Part shown: piece after piece, positions 48,895 through 57,626 of the stretch
How positions within the stretch are numbered: the first letter of the stretch is position 1
Layout of the letters: each line of letters begins with the position of its first letter
Source of the DNA: JACOTK01 sp963743945
GTDB lineage: Bacteria > Actinomycetota > Acidimicrobiia > Acidimicrobiales > CADCSY01
NCBI GenBank assembly: GCA_963743945.1
Contig: CAVURO010000006.1
Location: forward strand, 1-64,000
Length of the DNA: 64,000 bases
Direction: 5' to 3'
Notes under the pieces: generated by a model
Database searches by the model: none
Told to the model about the DNA's origin: nothing
Seen by the model: the letters and a program-made list of their open reading frames with translations, nothing else
Made by a program: the position numbers and the translations under genes

Positions 48895-51111
48895 TCAGGG
48901 AATGGTCGGCAGCGGCGGCAATGACGGCAGTGCAACAGGGGCAGGCGCAGTTGTGGTGGGCACGATTGTGGAAGGCGCGGTGGTCGTTGCCGGTGTTGAC
49001 GTGGTGGTGACTGACGAGGTGGTCGCTGCCTGAGGCGAGGTCGTGGTGGGAGACCCGACAACGGTGGTGGAACTCGAGACAACCGACGATGACGTCGTGG
49101 TGGCACTCGGGTCGATCACCGCTGGTGGGATGCCGAGCAGGCGCCCGGTCAGCGTGGCGGGCGCCCGGAACCCGCCGGTGTTCCCCGAATCCCTCGCGAC
49201 GACGGTCATGTAACGACGAAAGATCCCGGCCGGCAACGAGCCACCGGTCACCGTCGCGACGCCGTGGATGTTGAGCAGGCGCCTTTCCTGGCCTTCGGGG
49301 TAGCCCATCCACACGGCCGTCGCGAGCTTCGGCGTGTAGCCGATGAACCAGGCGTCACCGTTCTGCGTGGTGGTGCCGGTCTTACCCGCCAACGGCTTTC
49401 CGAAGTTTGCGCTCGCTCCGGTGCCTCCCGGGGTGACGGTTCCCTGCAGCACCATGTTGACGACGTCGGCCTGCTCTTGTTCCAGCACGCGGCGCTTGAA
49501 GGGCGCTTCCTCATCGAGAACGACGCCATCGCTGTCGGCGACGCTCACCAACAACGTCGGCTCGACCTGGAGCCCGCGCGTGGCAAACGTCAGGTAGGCA
49601 TCGGCCATCTCCATCACCGACACCGTGGCCGTGCCGAGCGCCACCGATGCCTCTGCAGGTACCTCGCTGTCGATGCCGAGACGCTTCGCGTTCTCGGCGA
49701 TCCGTGCCGGCCTGAGCACCTGTGCAAGCTGGGCGTAGACGGTGTTGGACGACAACTTCGTGGCATCGATGATGTTGAGCGGACCGTGTGACGCGCCACC
49801 GTAGTTGTTCACCACCCAGTCCTTGCCGGCATCTGCCCCGGGAATGATCAACTGACCCGGTGAGTCGAGCACCGACTCCACGCTGTAGCCCTGGCGCACC
49901 AGCTCGGCCAGGACGATCGGCTTGAACGTCGATCCCGGCTGGCGACCTGTTCCGCCCCCGGCAACCCCCATGGCGTAGTTGACCTTCGACGTGTCCCAAT
50001 CACGCCCGCCCACCATGGCGCGTACCCGTCCATCCGTGTCCAGGGAGACCAGCGCTCCCGCCGGATCCTCCGGCCGATCGAGTGTGCCGTAGACGGCTTC
50101 GAATGCAGCGGCCTGAAGGTCGAGGTCAAGCGTGGTGTTCACCCTCAGGCCCCCACCCGACACCTGGGCCTCGCCGTAGGTCTCGATCAGCTCGGCACGT
50201 ACCGCCTCGACGAAGTAGCGCGCCCCGATGTCCTCGCCCACCACCCGAGCCTGGCGAAACCCGGTCCGTTCCTTGACGTAGGAACTGACGGGTACCTTCA
50301 CCAGCTGGTCACGCTCCCCGGCGCTGAGGTGACCTTCCTGCACCAGGGCGTTCAACACCCGATTCCGACGCTGATCGGCAACATCGGGATTGCGGGATGC
50401 GTCAGCCGGCTCCGGCCCCGTGATCAGTCCCGCGAGATACGCCGCCTCCTGCAGATCGATCTCCGTCACGCTCTTGCCGAAGTAGACCTGTGCGGCCGCC
50501 TCGACGCCGGACGCGCCTCGGCCGAGGTAGATGGTGTTGAGGTAGCGCTCGAGAATCTCCTTCTTGGTCAGCTCTCGTTCGAGCTTGACGGCCAACGTCG
50601 CCTCCTTGAGCTTGCGCAGGATCGTGCGCTCATGACTGAGGAAGACGTTCTTGACGTACTGCTGCGTGATGGTCGAACCGCCCTGAAGCGACCTGCCACG
50701 AAGATCGGCGATCAGCGCCCGCGCGATGGCTCGGGCATCGACACCCCGATGACTGAAGAAGTCGCGGTCCTCGGCCGCGATGACCGCGTCGACGAGCACG
50801 GGCGCCATCTCGTCCAACTTCTTCGAGACGCGGTTCTCGTGGTTCGACAGCTCCGCGAGCTTCCGTCCCTTGGCATCGAACAGGAAGGTGGTCTCGAGGG
50901 GCGGATCGGCCTCGGGGAGCGGCACCTGCGAAAGCACATAGATCGTCCCCGACACACCGAGGACGAACAGCAATCCCAACAGGAACAGCACTCGGCGAAA
51001 CCGCCAGAGGATGTTCCGCCCGGGCGCCTTGGCCCTCCCTGCCTCACGACGTGGTCCACCCGCGCGTTCGGATTTGGCGACAGTGAATCGAGGGCGTCCG
51101 CGAGTTGGCAT
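48895..51111 (-). CDS. Class A penicillin-binding protein (bifunctional transglycosylase/transpeptidase)
   Basis: 738 residues from ATG at 51111. A membrane helix (FLLGLLFVLGVSGTIYVLSQ) precedes the GT51 glycosyltransferase with AVIAAEDRDFFSHRGVDARA (catalytic Glu), GGSTITQQYVKN and LERYLNTIYLGRGASGVEAA. The transpeptidase has GRQPGSTFKPIVLAELVRQG with the active Ser-x-x-Lys, KLSSNTVYAQL (SxN) and KPLAGKTGTTTQNGDAWF (KTG). The C-terminal 90 residues are Ser/Thr/Pro-rich (SSVTTTSTPATTTAP) and probably span or contact the wall. It makes and cross-links peptidoglycan, and stands where ponA1 stands in mycobacteria. Confidence 0.94.
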   Translation of the reverse strand: MPTRGRPRFTVAKSERAGGPRREAGRAKAPGRNILWRFRRVLFLLGLLFVLGVSGTIYVLSQVPLPEADPPLETTFLFDAKGRKLAELSNHENRVSKKLDEMAPVLVDAVIAAEDRDFFSHRGVDARAIARALIADLRGRSLQGGSTITQQYVKNVFLSHERTILRKLKEATLAVKLERELTKKEILERYLNTIYLGRGASGVEAAAQVYFGKSVTEIDLQEAAYLAGLITGPEPADASRNPDVADQRRNRVLNALVQEGHLSAGERDQLVKVPVSSYVKERTGFRQARVVGEDIGARYFVEAVRAELIETYGEAQVSGGGLRVNTTLDLDLQAAAFEAVYGTLDRPEDPAGALVSLDTDGRVRAMVGGRDWDTSKVNYAMGVAGGGTGRQPGSTFKPIVLAELVRQGYSVESVLDSPGQLIIPGADAGKDWVVNNYGGASHGPLNIIDATKLSSNTVYAQLAQVLRPARIAENAKRLGIDSEVPAEASVALGTATVSVMEMADAYLTFATRGLQVEPTLLVSVADSDGVVLDEEAPFKRRVLEQEQADVVNMVLQGTVTPGGTGASANFGKPLAGKTGTTTQNGDAWFIGYTPKLATAVWMGYPEGQERRLLNIHGVATVTGGSLPAGIFRRYMTVVARDSGNTGGFRAPATLTGRLLGIPPAVIDPSATTTSSSVVSSSTTVVGSPTTTSPQAATTSSVTTTSTPATTTAPSTIVPTTTAPAPVALPSLPPLPTIP

Positions 51112-51143
51112 CGGTCAGAAGTATGCCGTTCCTGCGACAACAC

Positions 51144-52505
51144 TCAGAGGACGCGGTCGAACGACCCTACCAACACCGCCACGGACAGCAGCAACACGAC
51201 TGCTGCAACCACCAGTGCCGGCCGACCGATTCGAAATCGGGCGGCGGGCAATGGACGCTCCATGTCAGGCTCGATGCCGGCTCGTACGAGGTGCCACAGA
51301 TGGTGAAAATCGGATCGGCCGACCACCAGGCTCCCGGCCCCGATGAGCGCTCCGGCGGCGACAACCGGCCCGGCGCCATATGCCCAGGAATCAAGGGGCG
51401 ACACGGCCGGCTGGATCAGTGCGCCGGCTGTGGTCCAACCCCATGTCGCAGGAGCGACAAGCAGCCAACCGCCCGCTCCGATGCCGGCCCAGGCCCCCCA
51501 AACCCCGAGTCCCCGGGGGGCCGAGCGCCGGACCGTGCCGATCAGCACTCCCGCGACACCGAGCGCCAGCAGCAGGCCGAATCCGAGACGCATCGCCGTA
51601 CGATCGAGCACCAGCCCGTTCGCCAATCGGGTCACCAGGACGAGCACGCCCGGTGTGGCGGCAGCCATCGTCACCGGCGACGCGACCACCGTGACCAGGG
51701 TCGCGGGTGCCGCGAGCAGCCATGCGCCTGACGAGTCACCTGCGGCAAGGATCGCCACACTCCAGAGCCCGAGCACGAGAGCGACGTTTGTGGAAGCACC
51801 CTCACGACGTGAGGTCGAACCGTGCCATGCGGCCGACATTGCCAACAGGGCGACGAGGAGCGCCGGAAGATCCCCGCTGTTGCCGAGCATCGCCGTTCTG
51901 GAAATGGTGAGAGCCAGCACGGCGGGCAACAACAGCCCGGCCGCCGTACGCGTCGCCGTGGTTGCCGCGACCACGACCAGCACCGCACCACCGACCACGA
52001 CCCATCCGGCCTGGGCGGAGCTCAGAAAATCACCGGCGACCCCAACGATCACCATGGCTGTCCCGATCACCGCCGGCGCAAGAGCCGAATCGTCATGCTG
52101 CCCCGAACCCCAGTGGCCCACGACAAGAAGTGCGGCGCCCGCCGCCAGGCCCGAGAAGGCGTCTCCCGGTGCGCCGGCGCCGGCGGCGAGGGCCAGACCG
52201 AACATGATCGATGCCATCGCTGCGTGGCGGGCGGCGATTGCCCGGCGCGCAACGGGATGTTCCAGGGCGACGACCAGCAACGCGGTCACCACGCCGACCG
52301 GGCCGACGGCCCCTTGAGCCGTCACCGGCCCGGCTTGGACCTCACCTCCCAGCGTCACGACAAACCAGCAGGCAGCGGTGACGAGTCCGGCGACCTGACC
52401 CCAGCGCAACGCCTCTCCTGCCGTGCGGGTCTGGGTTGTCGCCACCACCACTGCGAGAGGAGCCAGGAGGGAAAGCCACAGGGCCACCCCGATGGCGAGG
52501 CTCAT
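51144..52505 (-). CDS. Polytopic membrane protein, unknown function
   Basis: 453 residues from ATG at 52505, overlapping the upstream stop by ATGA. Twelve to fourteen hydrophobic segments rich in Ala/Gly/Val/Leu (SLAIGVALWLSLLAPLAVVV, GVVTALLVVALEHPVARRAI, LALGVAGVLIGTVRRSAPRG) separated by short loops. The polytopic layout recalls NADH dehydrogenase subunit N or transporter-type proteins, but conserved Lys/Glu in helices are absent. 33 bases before the PBP gene and coupled to the gene above, so it may act in envelope assembly. I do not recognise the family. Confidence 0.7.
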   Translation of the reverse strand: MSLAIGVALWLSLLAPLAVVVATTQTRTAGEALRWGQVAGLVTAACWFVVTLGGEVQAGPVTAQGAVGPVGVVTALLVVALEHPVARRAIAARHAAMASIMFGLALAAGAGAPGDAFSGLAAGAALLVVGHWGSGQHDDSALAPAVIGTAMVIVGVAGDFLSSAQAGWVVVGGAVLVVVAATTATRTAAGLLLPAVLALTISRTAMLGNSGDLPALLVALLAMSAAWHGSTSRREGASTNVALVLGLWSVAILAAGDSSGAWLLAAPATLVTVVASPVTMAAATPGVLVLVTRLANGLVLDRTAMRLGFGLLLALGVAGVLIGTVRRSAPRGLGVWGAWAGIGAGGWLLVAPATWGWTTAGALIQPAVSPLDSWAYGAGPVVAAGALIGAGSLVVGRSDFHHLWHLVRAGIEPDMERPLPAARFRIGRPALVVAAVVLLLSVAVLVGSFDRVL

Positions 52506-53146
52506 GTGACGGATCTGCTGATCGCAACGAGGACGAGGGATGCCGCCCCCGCCATCGCCACCAACCGTGACGGCCATCGCCCACCCGACTCGCCTGTGAC
52601 CAGTGGTGACGCCCAACGAATGAGCAGCGTTGCCAGCAGCGTGGCCCCCACTCGCAGCAGAAGCCCCCGTGAGGCAGACGGACCGACGACCACGGCCGTT
52701 GCCGAAGCACCGAAGGCCATGGCCACGATCCACGGAGCTCGGGTAGGACGAGGGATGGTGGGCTCTCCAGCGGGCAACGGGCGAGGCGCCCCGCCGAGAA
52801 GGGAGCCTGCGGCGATCAGCGCGAGGGCGGCCAACCAGGCTCCGATGGCCTGCGCAGGAGGGCCCACAAGACCCGCCGGCCCCAGCACCGACTGACTGCC
52901 GGCCAAGGCACTCAGCGAACCGGATCCGTATCGGACCACCACCCCCGCTCCGGCGGCGAGGACGCCCAGCGCCACCAGACGCTCACGCGCCACGAACGCG
53001 AGCAGGACGACCAGGATGGCCAAGTCGCCCTTCGACGACAACGCCGGAAGGACGGCGGCACTCGCCGCCGTCAGACGGAGCGGGCCGAGCGCGGGGATCG
53101 TGCACGGATGGGAGGCACCAGGAACGTCCGGACCAGGTGATTCCAC
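52502..53146 (-). CDS. Small polytopic membrane protein, partner of the next gene
   Basis: About 214 residues; start uncertain, with GTG codons at 53161, 53152 and 53146 all overlapping the DUF5318 gene. Six hydrophobic segments are seen (SSKGDLAILVVLLAFVARER, LGVLAAGAGVVVRYGSGSLS, GAWLAALALIAAGSLLGG). Like its neighbour it is Ala/Gly-rich; the two may be halves of one membrane complex. No family is recognised. Confidence 0.6.
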   Translation of the reverse strand: MESPGPDVPGASHPCTIPALGPLRLTAASAAVLPALSSKGDLAILVVLLAFVARERLVALGVLAAGAGVVVRYGSGSLSALAGSQSVLGPAGLVGPPAQAIGAWLAALALIAAGSLLGGAPRPLPAGEPTIPRPTRAPWIVAMAFGASATAVVVGPSASRGLLLRVGATLLATLLIRWASPLVTGESGGRWPSRLVAMAGAASLVLVAISRSVT

Positions 53147-53499
53147 GAGCACTTCGGACACACCTCGACCACGTAACACGCCAACTCGCCTTCGGCGCGG
53201 CGCAGCTTCGTCAACTCCGCCTTGGTCGTCACGCACTTCCCCTGGGGCGGCATGCGGGGGCCGAACACGTAGGATACGAACACCACGTTGGTGTCCTCGC
53301 AGATTGGACACGCCTGACTCGATTCCTCTCCGACGTTGCGTGCGGCCCGCACCAGCTCGGGGTGCGCATCGCACACTTCGTGACGGGCGACACGTCCCTT
53401 GCGAAAGGCCTGGATGATCGATTGGCGCGCCAGTCGATAGTCGATCTCACCGGGCAGATCCGAGCCTGCCGCGAGCGCTCGCCCTGGACGAAAACTCAT
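53071..53499 (-). CDS. DUF5318 family protein
   Basis: 142 residues from ATG at 53499 (MSFRPGRALAAGSDLPGEID). RLARQSIIQAFRKGRVARHE, VCDAHPELVRAARN and QACPICEDTNVVFVSYVFGP give the DUF5318 core with CPxC; VVEVCPKCSWNHLVRTFLV supplies a second CPKC, so a zinc-binding site is likely. In mycobacteria the equivalent gene lies beside ponA1, as here. Function unknown. It is divergent from PadR. Confidence 0.88.
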   Translation of the reverse strand: MSFRPGRALAAGSDLPGEIDYRLARQSIIQAFRKGRVARHEVCDAHPELVRAARNVGEESSQACPICEDTNVVFVSYVFGPRMPPQGKCVTTKAELTKLRRAEGELACYVVEVCPKCSWNHLVRTFLVPPIRARSPRSARSV

Positions 53500-53565
53500 C
53501 TCGCCAGGGTAGATGATCCTCCCCGCTCCCAGCAGAAAATCATCTTCATGGATCGATGGTTGCAC

Positions 53566-53600
53566 TCGATATATCGATACGATAGGTTTACAGGGTGATC
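53566..53600 (+). promoter_or_regulatory. Palindrome and likely leaderless promoter of the padR-ino1 unit
   Basis: A perfect 12-bp palindrome, TCGATATATCGA at 53566-53577, is followed by TACGAT, a -10-like box, about 12 bases before the GTG start of padR at 53595, which would leave a leaderless message. AT-rich in a GC-rich genome; position and symmetry fit an operator bound by the PadR dimer itself. Confidence 0.45.
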
Positions 53601-54311
53601 GATCTCGCCGTACTGGGGCTGTTGAGTGAAAGTGACCTGCACGGTTACGAGCTGAAGAAGCGCCTGCGCGAGATCATGGGGCCCCTTTCGAGCGTGTCGT
53701 TCGGATCGCTCTACCCGGCGCTTGCTCGCCTCGAGCGCGATGGCCTGGTCGAAGCCGTGATGCTCGGCGCGGTTGATCACTCCTCGCCGAGCATCCCGAT
53801 GACCGGCTCGCTGAGTGGTGAGGCTGCTGCATTTCGGGCAACCCGGTTGCGTTCGGTGCGAGGGAGTCGGAACAAGAAGGTCTACGCCATCTCGCCCGCA
53901 GGCCGTGCCCGCCTCGGCGAGTTGATCGCCGACCCTTCCGGCGACGAACGGAACTTCAACCTGAAGTTGGCATTTTGTCGTTGGACAGAGCCCGAAGTGC
54001 GCCTCACGCTCCTGGAACGTCGTCGGGCTGCACTCGTTGAGTGTCTGAGTGAGGGCCGGCGCAGCATCGTTGCCGGCAGTGAGCGAATCGATCGCTACGT
54101 GCGATCACTCATGGAACACCACACCGAGTCGACCGAACGGGATATCGCCTGGGTCGACCGCCTGATCGCCGCGGAGCGTATGACCGCAGAACCCATGACC
54201 CGGGAACCCATGGCCGCAGCGACGTACGACCGTAGAACCCATGGCCGTAGAACCCATGGCCGCAGAACATGCCGGCCGGCCCGTCGAGTCCCAGACCATC
54301 GGAGGAAAACC
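53595..54311 (+). CDS. PadR family transcriptional regulator, no stop codon before ino1
   Basis: From GTG at 53595. The winged helix is typical of PadR: LGLLSESDLHGYELKKRLRE, FGSLYPALARLERDGLVEAV and RNKKVYAISPAGRARLGELI, with an inserted loop (TGSLSGEAAAFRATRLRSVR). The C-terminal dimer helices follow to DIAWVDRLIAAER near residue 195. The frame then runs through a repetitive stretch (MTAEPMTREPM, then RRTHGRRTHGRRT) straight into the inositol phosphate synthase without a stop. In mycobacteria padR and ino1 are separate neighbours. It should repress ino1 and itself. Confidence 0.85.
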
Positions 54312-55382
54312 ATGAGCAAAGTGAAGTTGGCCATTGCCGGCGTAGGGAACTGTGCAAGTTCGTTGCTGCAAGGCCTCGAGTACTACAAGGATGCCGACCC
54401 CGCCGATGAGGTTCCGGGTCTGATGCATGTCCAGCTCGGCGACTACCACATTCGTGACATCGAGCTCGTGGCTGCTTTCGATGTCGACGCCACCAAGGTC
54501 GGCGTCGATGCGAGCAAGGCCATCTTCGCCGGACAGAACAACACCGTTCGTTTCGCGGGCGTCGGCCATCTGGGTGTCACCGTCCAGCGTGGTCCGACCT
54601 TTGACGGGTTCGGCAAGTACTACCGGGAGATCGCTGAAGAGAGCCCGGCCGAGCCCGTTGACGTGGCTGCAGCCCTGCGCGACTCCGGGGCAGACGTGCT
54701 GGTTTCGTATCTCCCGGTGGGCTCGGAGATCGCCCAGAAGCACTACGCACAGGCCTGTCTGGATGCCGGCGTCGCGTTCGTGAACGCCATCCCCGTCTTC
54801 ATCGCGAGCGACCCCGAGTGGGCGGCGAAGTTCGAGGCCGCCGGCGTGCCCATCGTCGGCGACGACATCAAGAGCCAGGTGGGTGCGACCATCGTTCACC
54901 GCATCCTCGCCCGCCTCTTCGAGGATCGGGGCATGGTGCTCGACCGCACGTATCAGCTCAACGTCGGCGGCAACATGGACTTCAAGAACATGCTGGAGCG
55001 TGACCGGTTGGAATCGAAGAAGATCTCCAAGACCCAGTCCGTCACCAGCCAGCTCGAACACGGCATCGACGCTCATGACGTGCACATCGGCCCCTCGGAC
55101 CATGTCCCCTGGCTCGACGATCGCAAGTGGGCCTACATCCGCCTGGAAGGGCGCAACTTCGGCGACGTCCCGTTGAACCTGGAGCTCAAGCTCGAGGTGT
55201 GGGACTCGCCGAACTCGGCAGGCGTCATCATCGATGCGCTCCGTTGCGCCAAGATCGCCAAGGATCGTGGCATCGGCGGCCCGTTGCTGGGTCCATCCGC
55301 CTATTTCATGAAGTCACCGCCGGTGCAGTACCGGGATGAAGAGGCCCGCGTCATGGTTGACGAATTCGCGAAACAGCCATAG
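54312..55382 (+). CDS. ino1: Inositol-3-phosphate synthase
   Basis: 356 residues from ATG at 54312, preceded by GGAGGAAAACC, a strong ribosome site that supports a separate start. VKLAIAGVGNCASSLLQGLE is the NAD-binding motif; NAIPVFIASDPEWAAKFEAA, GDDIKSQVGATIVHRILARL and TYQLNVGGNMDFKNMLERDR carry the active-site Lys and Asp, and PSDHVPWLDDRKWAYIRLEG the C-terminal core. It turns glucose 6-phosphate into inositol 3-phosphate, needed for phosphatidylinositol and mycothiol. The frame is open upstream into padR. Confidence 0.94.
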   Translation: MSKVKLAIAGVGNCASSLLQGLEYYKDADPADEVPGLMHVQLGDYHIRDIELVAAFDVDATKVGVDASKAIFAGQNNTVRFAGVGHLGVTVQRGPTFDGFGKYYREIAEESPAEPVDVAAALRDSGADVLVSYLPVGSEIAQKHYAQACLDAGVAFVNAIPVFIASDPEWAAKFEAAGVPIVGDDIKSQVGATIVHRILARLFEDRGMVLDRTYQLNVGGNMDFKNMLERDRLESKKISKTQSVTSQLEHGIDAHDVHIGPSDHVPWLDDRKWAYIRLEGRNFGDVPLNLELKLEVWDSPNSAGVIIDALRCAKIAKDRGIGGPLLGPSAYFMKSPPVQYRDEEARVMVDEFAKQP

Positions 55383-55471
55383 CGAGTCCGCTCGACAAGG
55401 CCTTCCGGTAGCCGACGGCCGGTTCTCCCCACGGAAGGGTGCCGCTTCCGATCACGAGGAATGCGGGCTGC

Positions 55472-56230
55472 ATGAGGCACCATGGAGCGATGCTCAGCGA
55501 GAACGCCAAAGCCTGGAATCTGTACTCCCCGAGCTATCAGACCCACGCCAACCTGCCCACCGATGTCGTCTCCTACGGACCGAACGTCGCCACCGAGGCG
55601 GAACTTCATCTGCTGGGAAACCTGTCCGGCAAGCGGGTCGTCGAGCTTGGCTGTGGTGGTGGCCAGAGCGCCATCGCCCTGGCCAGGCAGGGGGCGCATG
55701 TCATCGGCATCGACATCTCGGCGCGCCAACTCGACCATGCCCGCAAGCTGGCCACGGACGAGCAGGTCACGGTCGAGCTGCATCGGGGTGATGCCGCCGA
55801 CCTGGCCTTCGTCGCGGCCAATACCGTTGACCTGGTGCTCAGCACCTACGTCTTCCATGAGATCGAGGACATCGGGCGAGTGCTCCGCCAGGCCCATCGG
55901 ATCCTGACGCGCAACGGCATGGTGGTCGTTTCCGTTCCCCACCCGGCAGCAGGCATTGCGGAAGGTGGTTCGTATTTCGACACGGGGCCCACCATCGAGG
56001 TTCGTGACGGCATCTCTTTCAGCTGCCATCCGCGGACGATCGGTGAGCTGTTCAACGTCTTGAGTCGGGCCCACTTCCAGACCGACATGATCGTCGAGCC
56101 GAACCCAACCATCGGTTCGTGGGAGGCCCCGGGGGCAACAAGGGGCCGCTCCAGGGCGAAGCCCGCCGAACCGGCCCCGGCGATTGCCCCGCCCACACTC
56201 ATTCTCCGGGCACGCAAGCTCGGCATCTGA
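55472..56230 (+). CDS. Class I SAM-dependent methyltransferase
   Basis: 252 residues from ATG at 55472 (alternative at 55490, MLSENAKAWNLYSPSYQTHA). Motif I is KRVVELGCGGGQSAIALARQ, followed by GAHVIGIDISARQLDHARKL and ANTVDLVLSTYVFHEIEDIG, a Methyltransf_11 fold. FSCHPRTIGELFNVLSRAHF is the variable C-terminal part. Substrate cannot be told; the ubiquinone/menaquinone or natural-product type is possible. It follows ino1 by 89 bases on the same strand. Confidence 0.82.
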   Translation: MRHHGAMLSENAKAWNLYSPSYQTHANLPTDVVSYGPNVATEAELHLLGNLSGKRVVELGCGGGQSAIALARQGAHVIGIDISARQLDHARKLATDEQVTVELHRGDAADLAFVAANTVDLVLSTYVFHEIEDIGRVLRQAHRILTRNGMVVVSVPHPAAGIAEGGSYFDTGPTIEVRDGISFSCHPRTIGELFNVLSRAHFQTDMIVEPNPTIGSWEAPGATRGRSRAKPAEPAPAIAPPTLILRARKLGI

Positions 56231-56315
56231 GGCTTCGGCTCACGCCCACCGCCCCAACCTGGAGGACCGATCGACGTGCTCGACGAACCAGCGGGCCATG
56301 ACCAGGGGAAACCGT

Positions 56316-57626
56316 TCAGAGCAGCGTCGCCACGCTCATGCCGGGATCATCGATGATCTGTTTGACCGGTGGGATCAGGACGGCGAGGCTCACGATCGAT
56401 CCGCCGGCCAGTGCCAGACCTGCCGCAGCGACGTCGAGACCGAATGCACGCATCCCGATTGCCACCAGGCACCCGGCCACCAGGGAGACCGCAGTCCGGA
56501 GGCCCCCTCCGAATCCGGCCACCAGAGACCCGAGAACAACCACCAGCATCGCAAGCACGAATGCCATCAGGGGAACCAGTGCCTCCACCCCGTAGTCGGA
56601 CCAGGCCAGAACCAAACCGATCGGCAGGGAGGCGACGCCCACCCCGAGCACGCGCAGGATGGCGCCGTTGATCACCACCGCCATGCGGGCACGCAGTGAA
56701 TGGCCGGGCACCTCACTGCGCTGATCGATCGGCGACGAGAGCGTGACCACCCACAGCTTGTTGAGGTGAAAGCTTCCCCACATCGCACCGATGATTACCA
56801 ACGCGATCATCGACGACGAGGAGGCGACGACCTCCACCGCGCCGGGACTCATCCCCACGGCCACCAGCAGACCCATCATGGTGCCCACTGACGTTGCGAC
56901 CCCCACGGTCCCCCACTCACCCGGAGGACGAGTGGTACGTGGCGCCGTGAGAACGGCAACCAAGGCCGCTACAAAGGTCAGGTCGACCACGACGGCAACG
57001 TTCACCGGGGTGGGGGTACCAAGCGCCCCGGCGACCCCGGCAGCCACAAAGAGGCCGGCGGCCGGCAAGGCCCACCCGCGTACAACAAGAACGGTTGCCG
57101 CCGACCAGACCACCACCAGCGCTGCTGCGAGACCACCGACGTCTCCGCCGACCGCCCAGGCGACCCCCACCGCCGTCAGGATGAGGAGGATCGACGGAAC
57201 GTCCAGGGCACGCAATCGACCCATGCTGTTCTCGCCCTGGAGATAGCGACTCTGGAGGAACCACTGAACCCCGAGACCCGTCGGCATTGCCTCCAACGCC
57301 AACGAGCCCATCGATTCCCCTCTGAAGGTGGGCACCGTGGCAATCCACATCATGATGGCCAAAAGGATCGCCACGGCACCGATGATCTGCATGTAGTCCG
57401 GACGGTCCTCTACGGCATGGTCCTGACCCCTTGGCAGAATCGGCTTCCTCCACAACTGTGAGCGGCCACGGGTGGCATCGACGATCGCCGGACCAAGCGC
57501 CAGGGACCTCGGTGCCTCCACGCCTCCCCAGGCCTCCAGAGCCACCGCTGCCTCCAACGCGTCAATGGGACGACGCCCCAGACGGGCAACGACCATGGCG
57601 GCCGCGTCCTCGATGTCGCGACTCAT
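56316..57626 (-). CDS. Polytopic membrane protein coupled to PelF-like glycosyltransferase
   Basis: 436 residues from ATG at 57626, overlapping the glycosyltransferase stop by ATGA. A soluble N-terminus of about 75 residues (DIEDAAAMVVARLGRRPIDA) precedes ten to twelve membrane helices (DYMQIIGAVAILLAIMMWIA, PSILLILTAVGVAWAVGGDV, GSIVSLAVLIPPVKQIIDD). It is not an obvious PelG (which starts with GIGFELRKL) nor PelE, but the length, membrane topology and coupling to a PelF-type enzyme make it the best candidate for the polysaccharide export or polymerase partner. Homology is unproven. Confidence 0.6.
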   Translation of the reverse strand: MSRDIEDAAAMVVARLGRRPIDALEAAVALEAWGGVEAPRSLALGPAIVDATRGRSQLWRKPILPRGQDHAVEDRPDYMQIIGAVAILLAIMMWIATVPTFRGESMGSLALEAMPTGLGVQWFLQSRYLQGENSMGRLRALDVPSILLILTAVGVAWAVGGDVGGLAAALVVVWSAATVLVVRGWALPAAGLFVAAGVAGALGTPTPVNVAVVVDLTFVAALVAVLTAPRTTRPPGEWGTVGVATSVGTMMGLLVAVGMSPGAVEVVASSSSMIALVIIGAMWGSFHLNKLWVVTLSSPIDQRSEVPGHSLRARMAVVINGAILRVLGVGVASLPIGLVLAWSDYGVEALVPLMAFVLAMLVVVLGSLVAGFGGGLRTAVSLVAGCLVAIGMRAFGLDVAAAGLALAGGSIVSLAVLIPPVKQIIDDPGMSVATLL

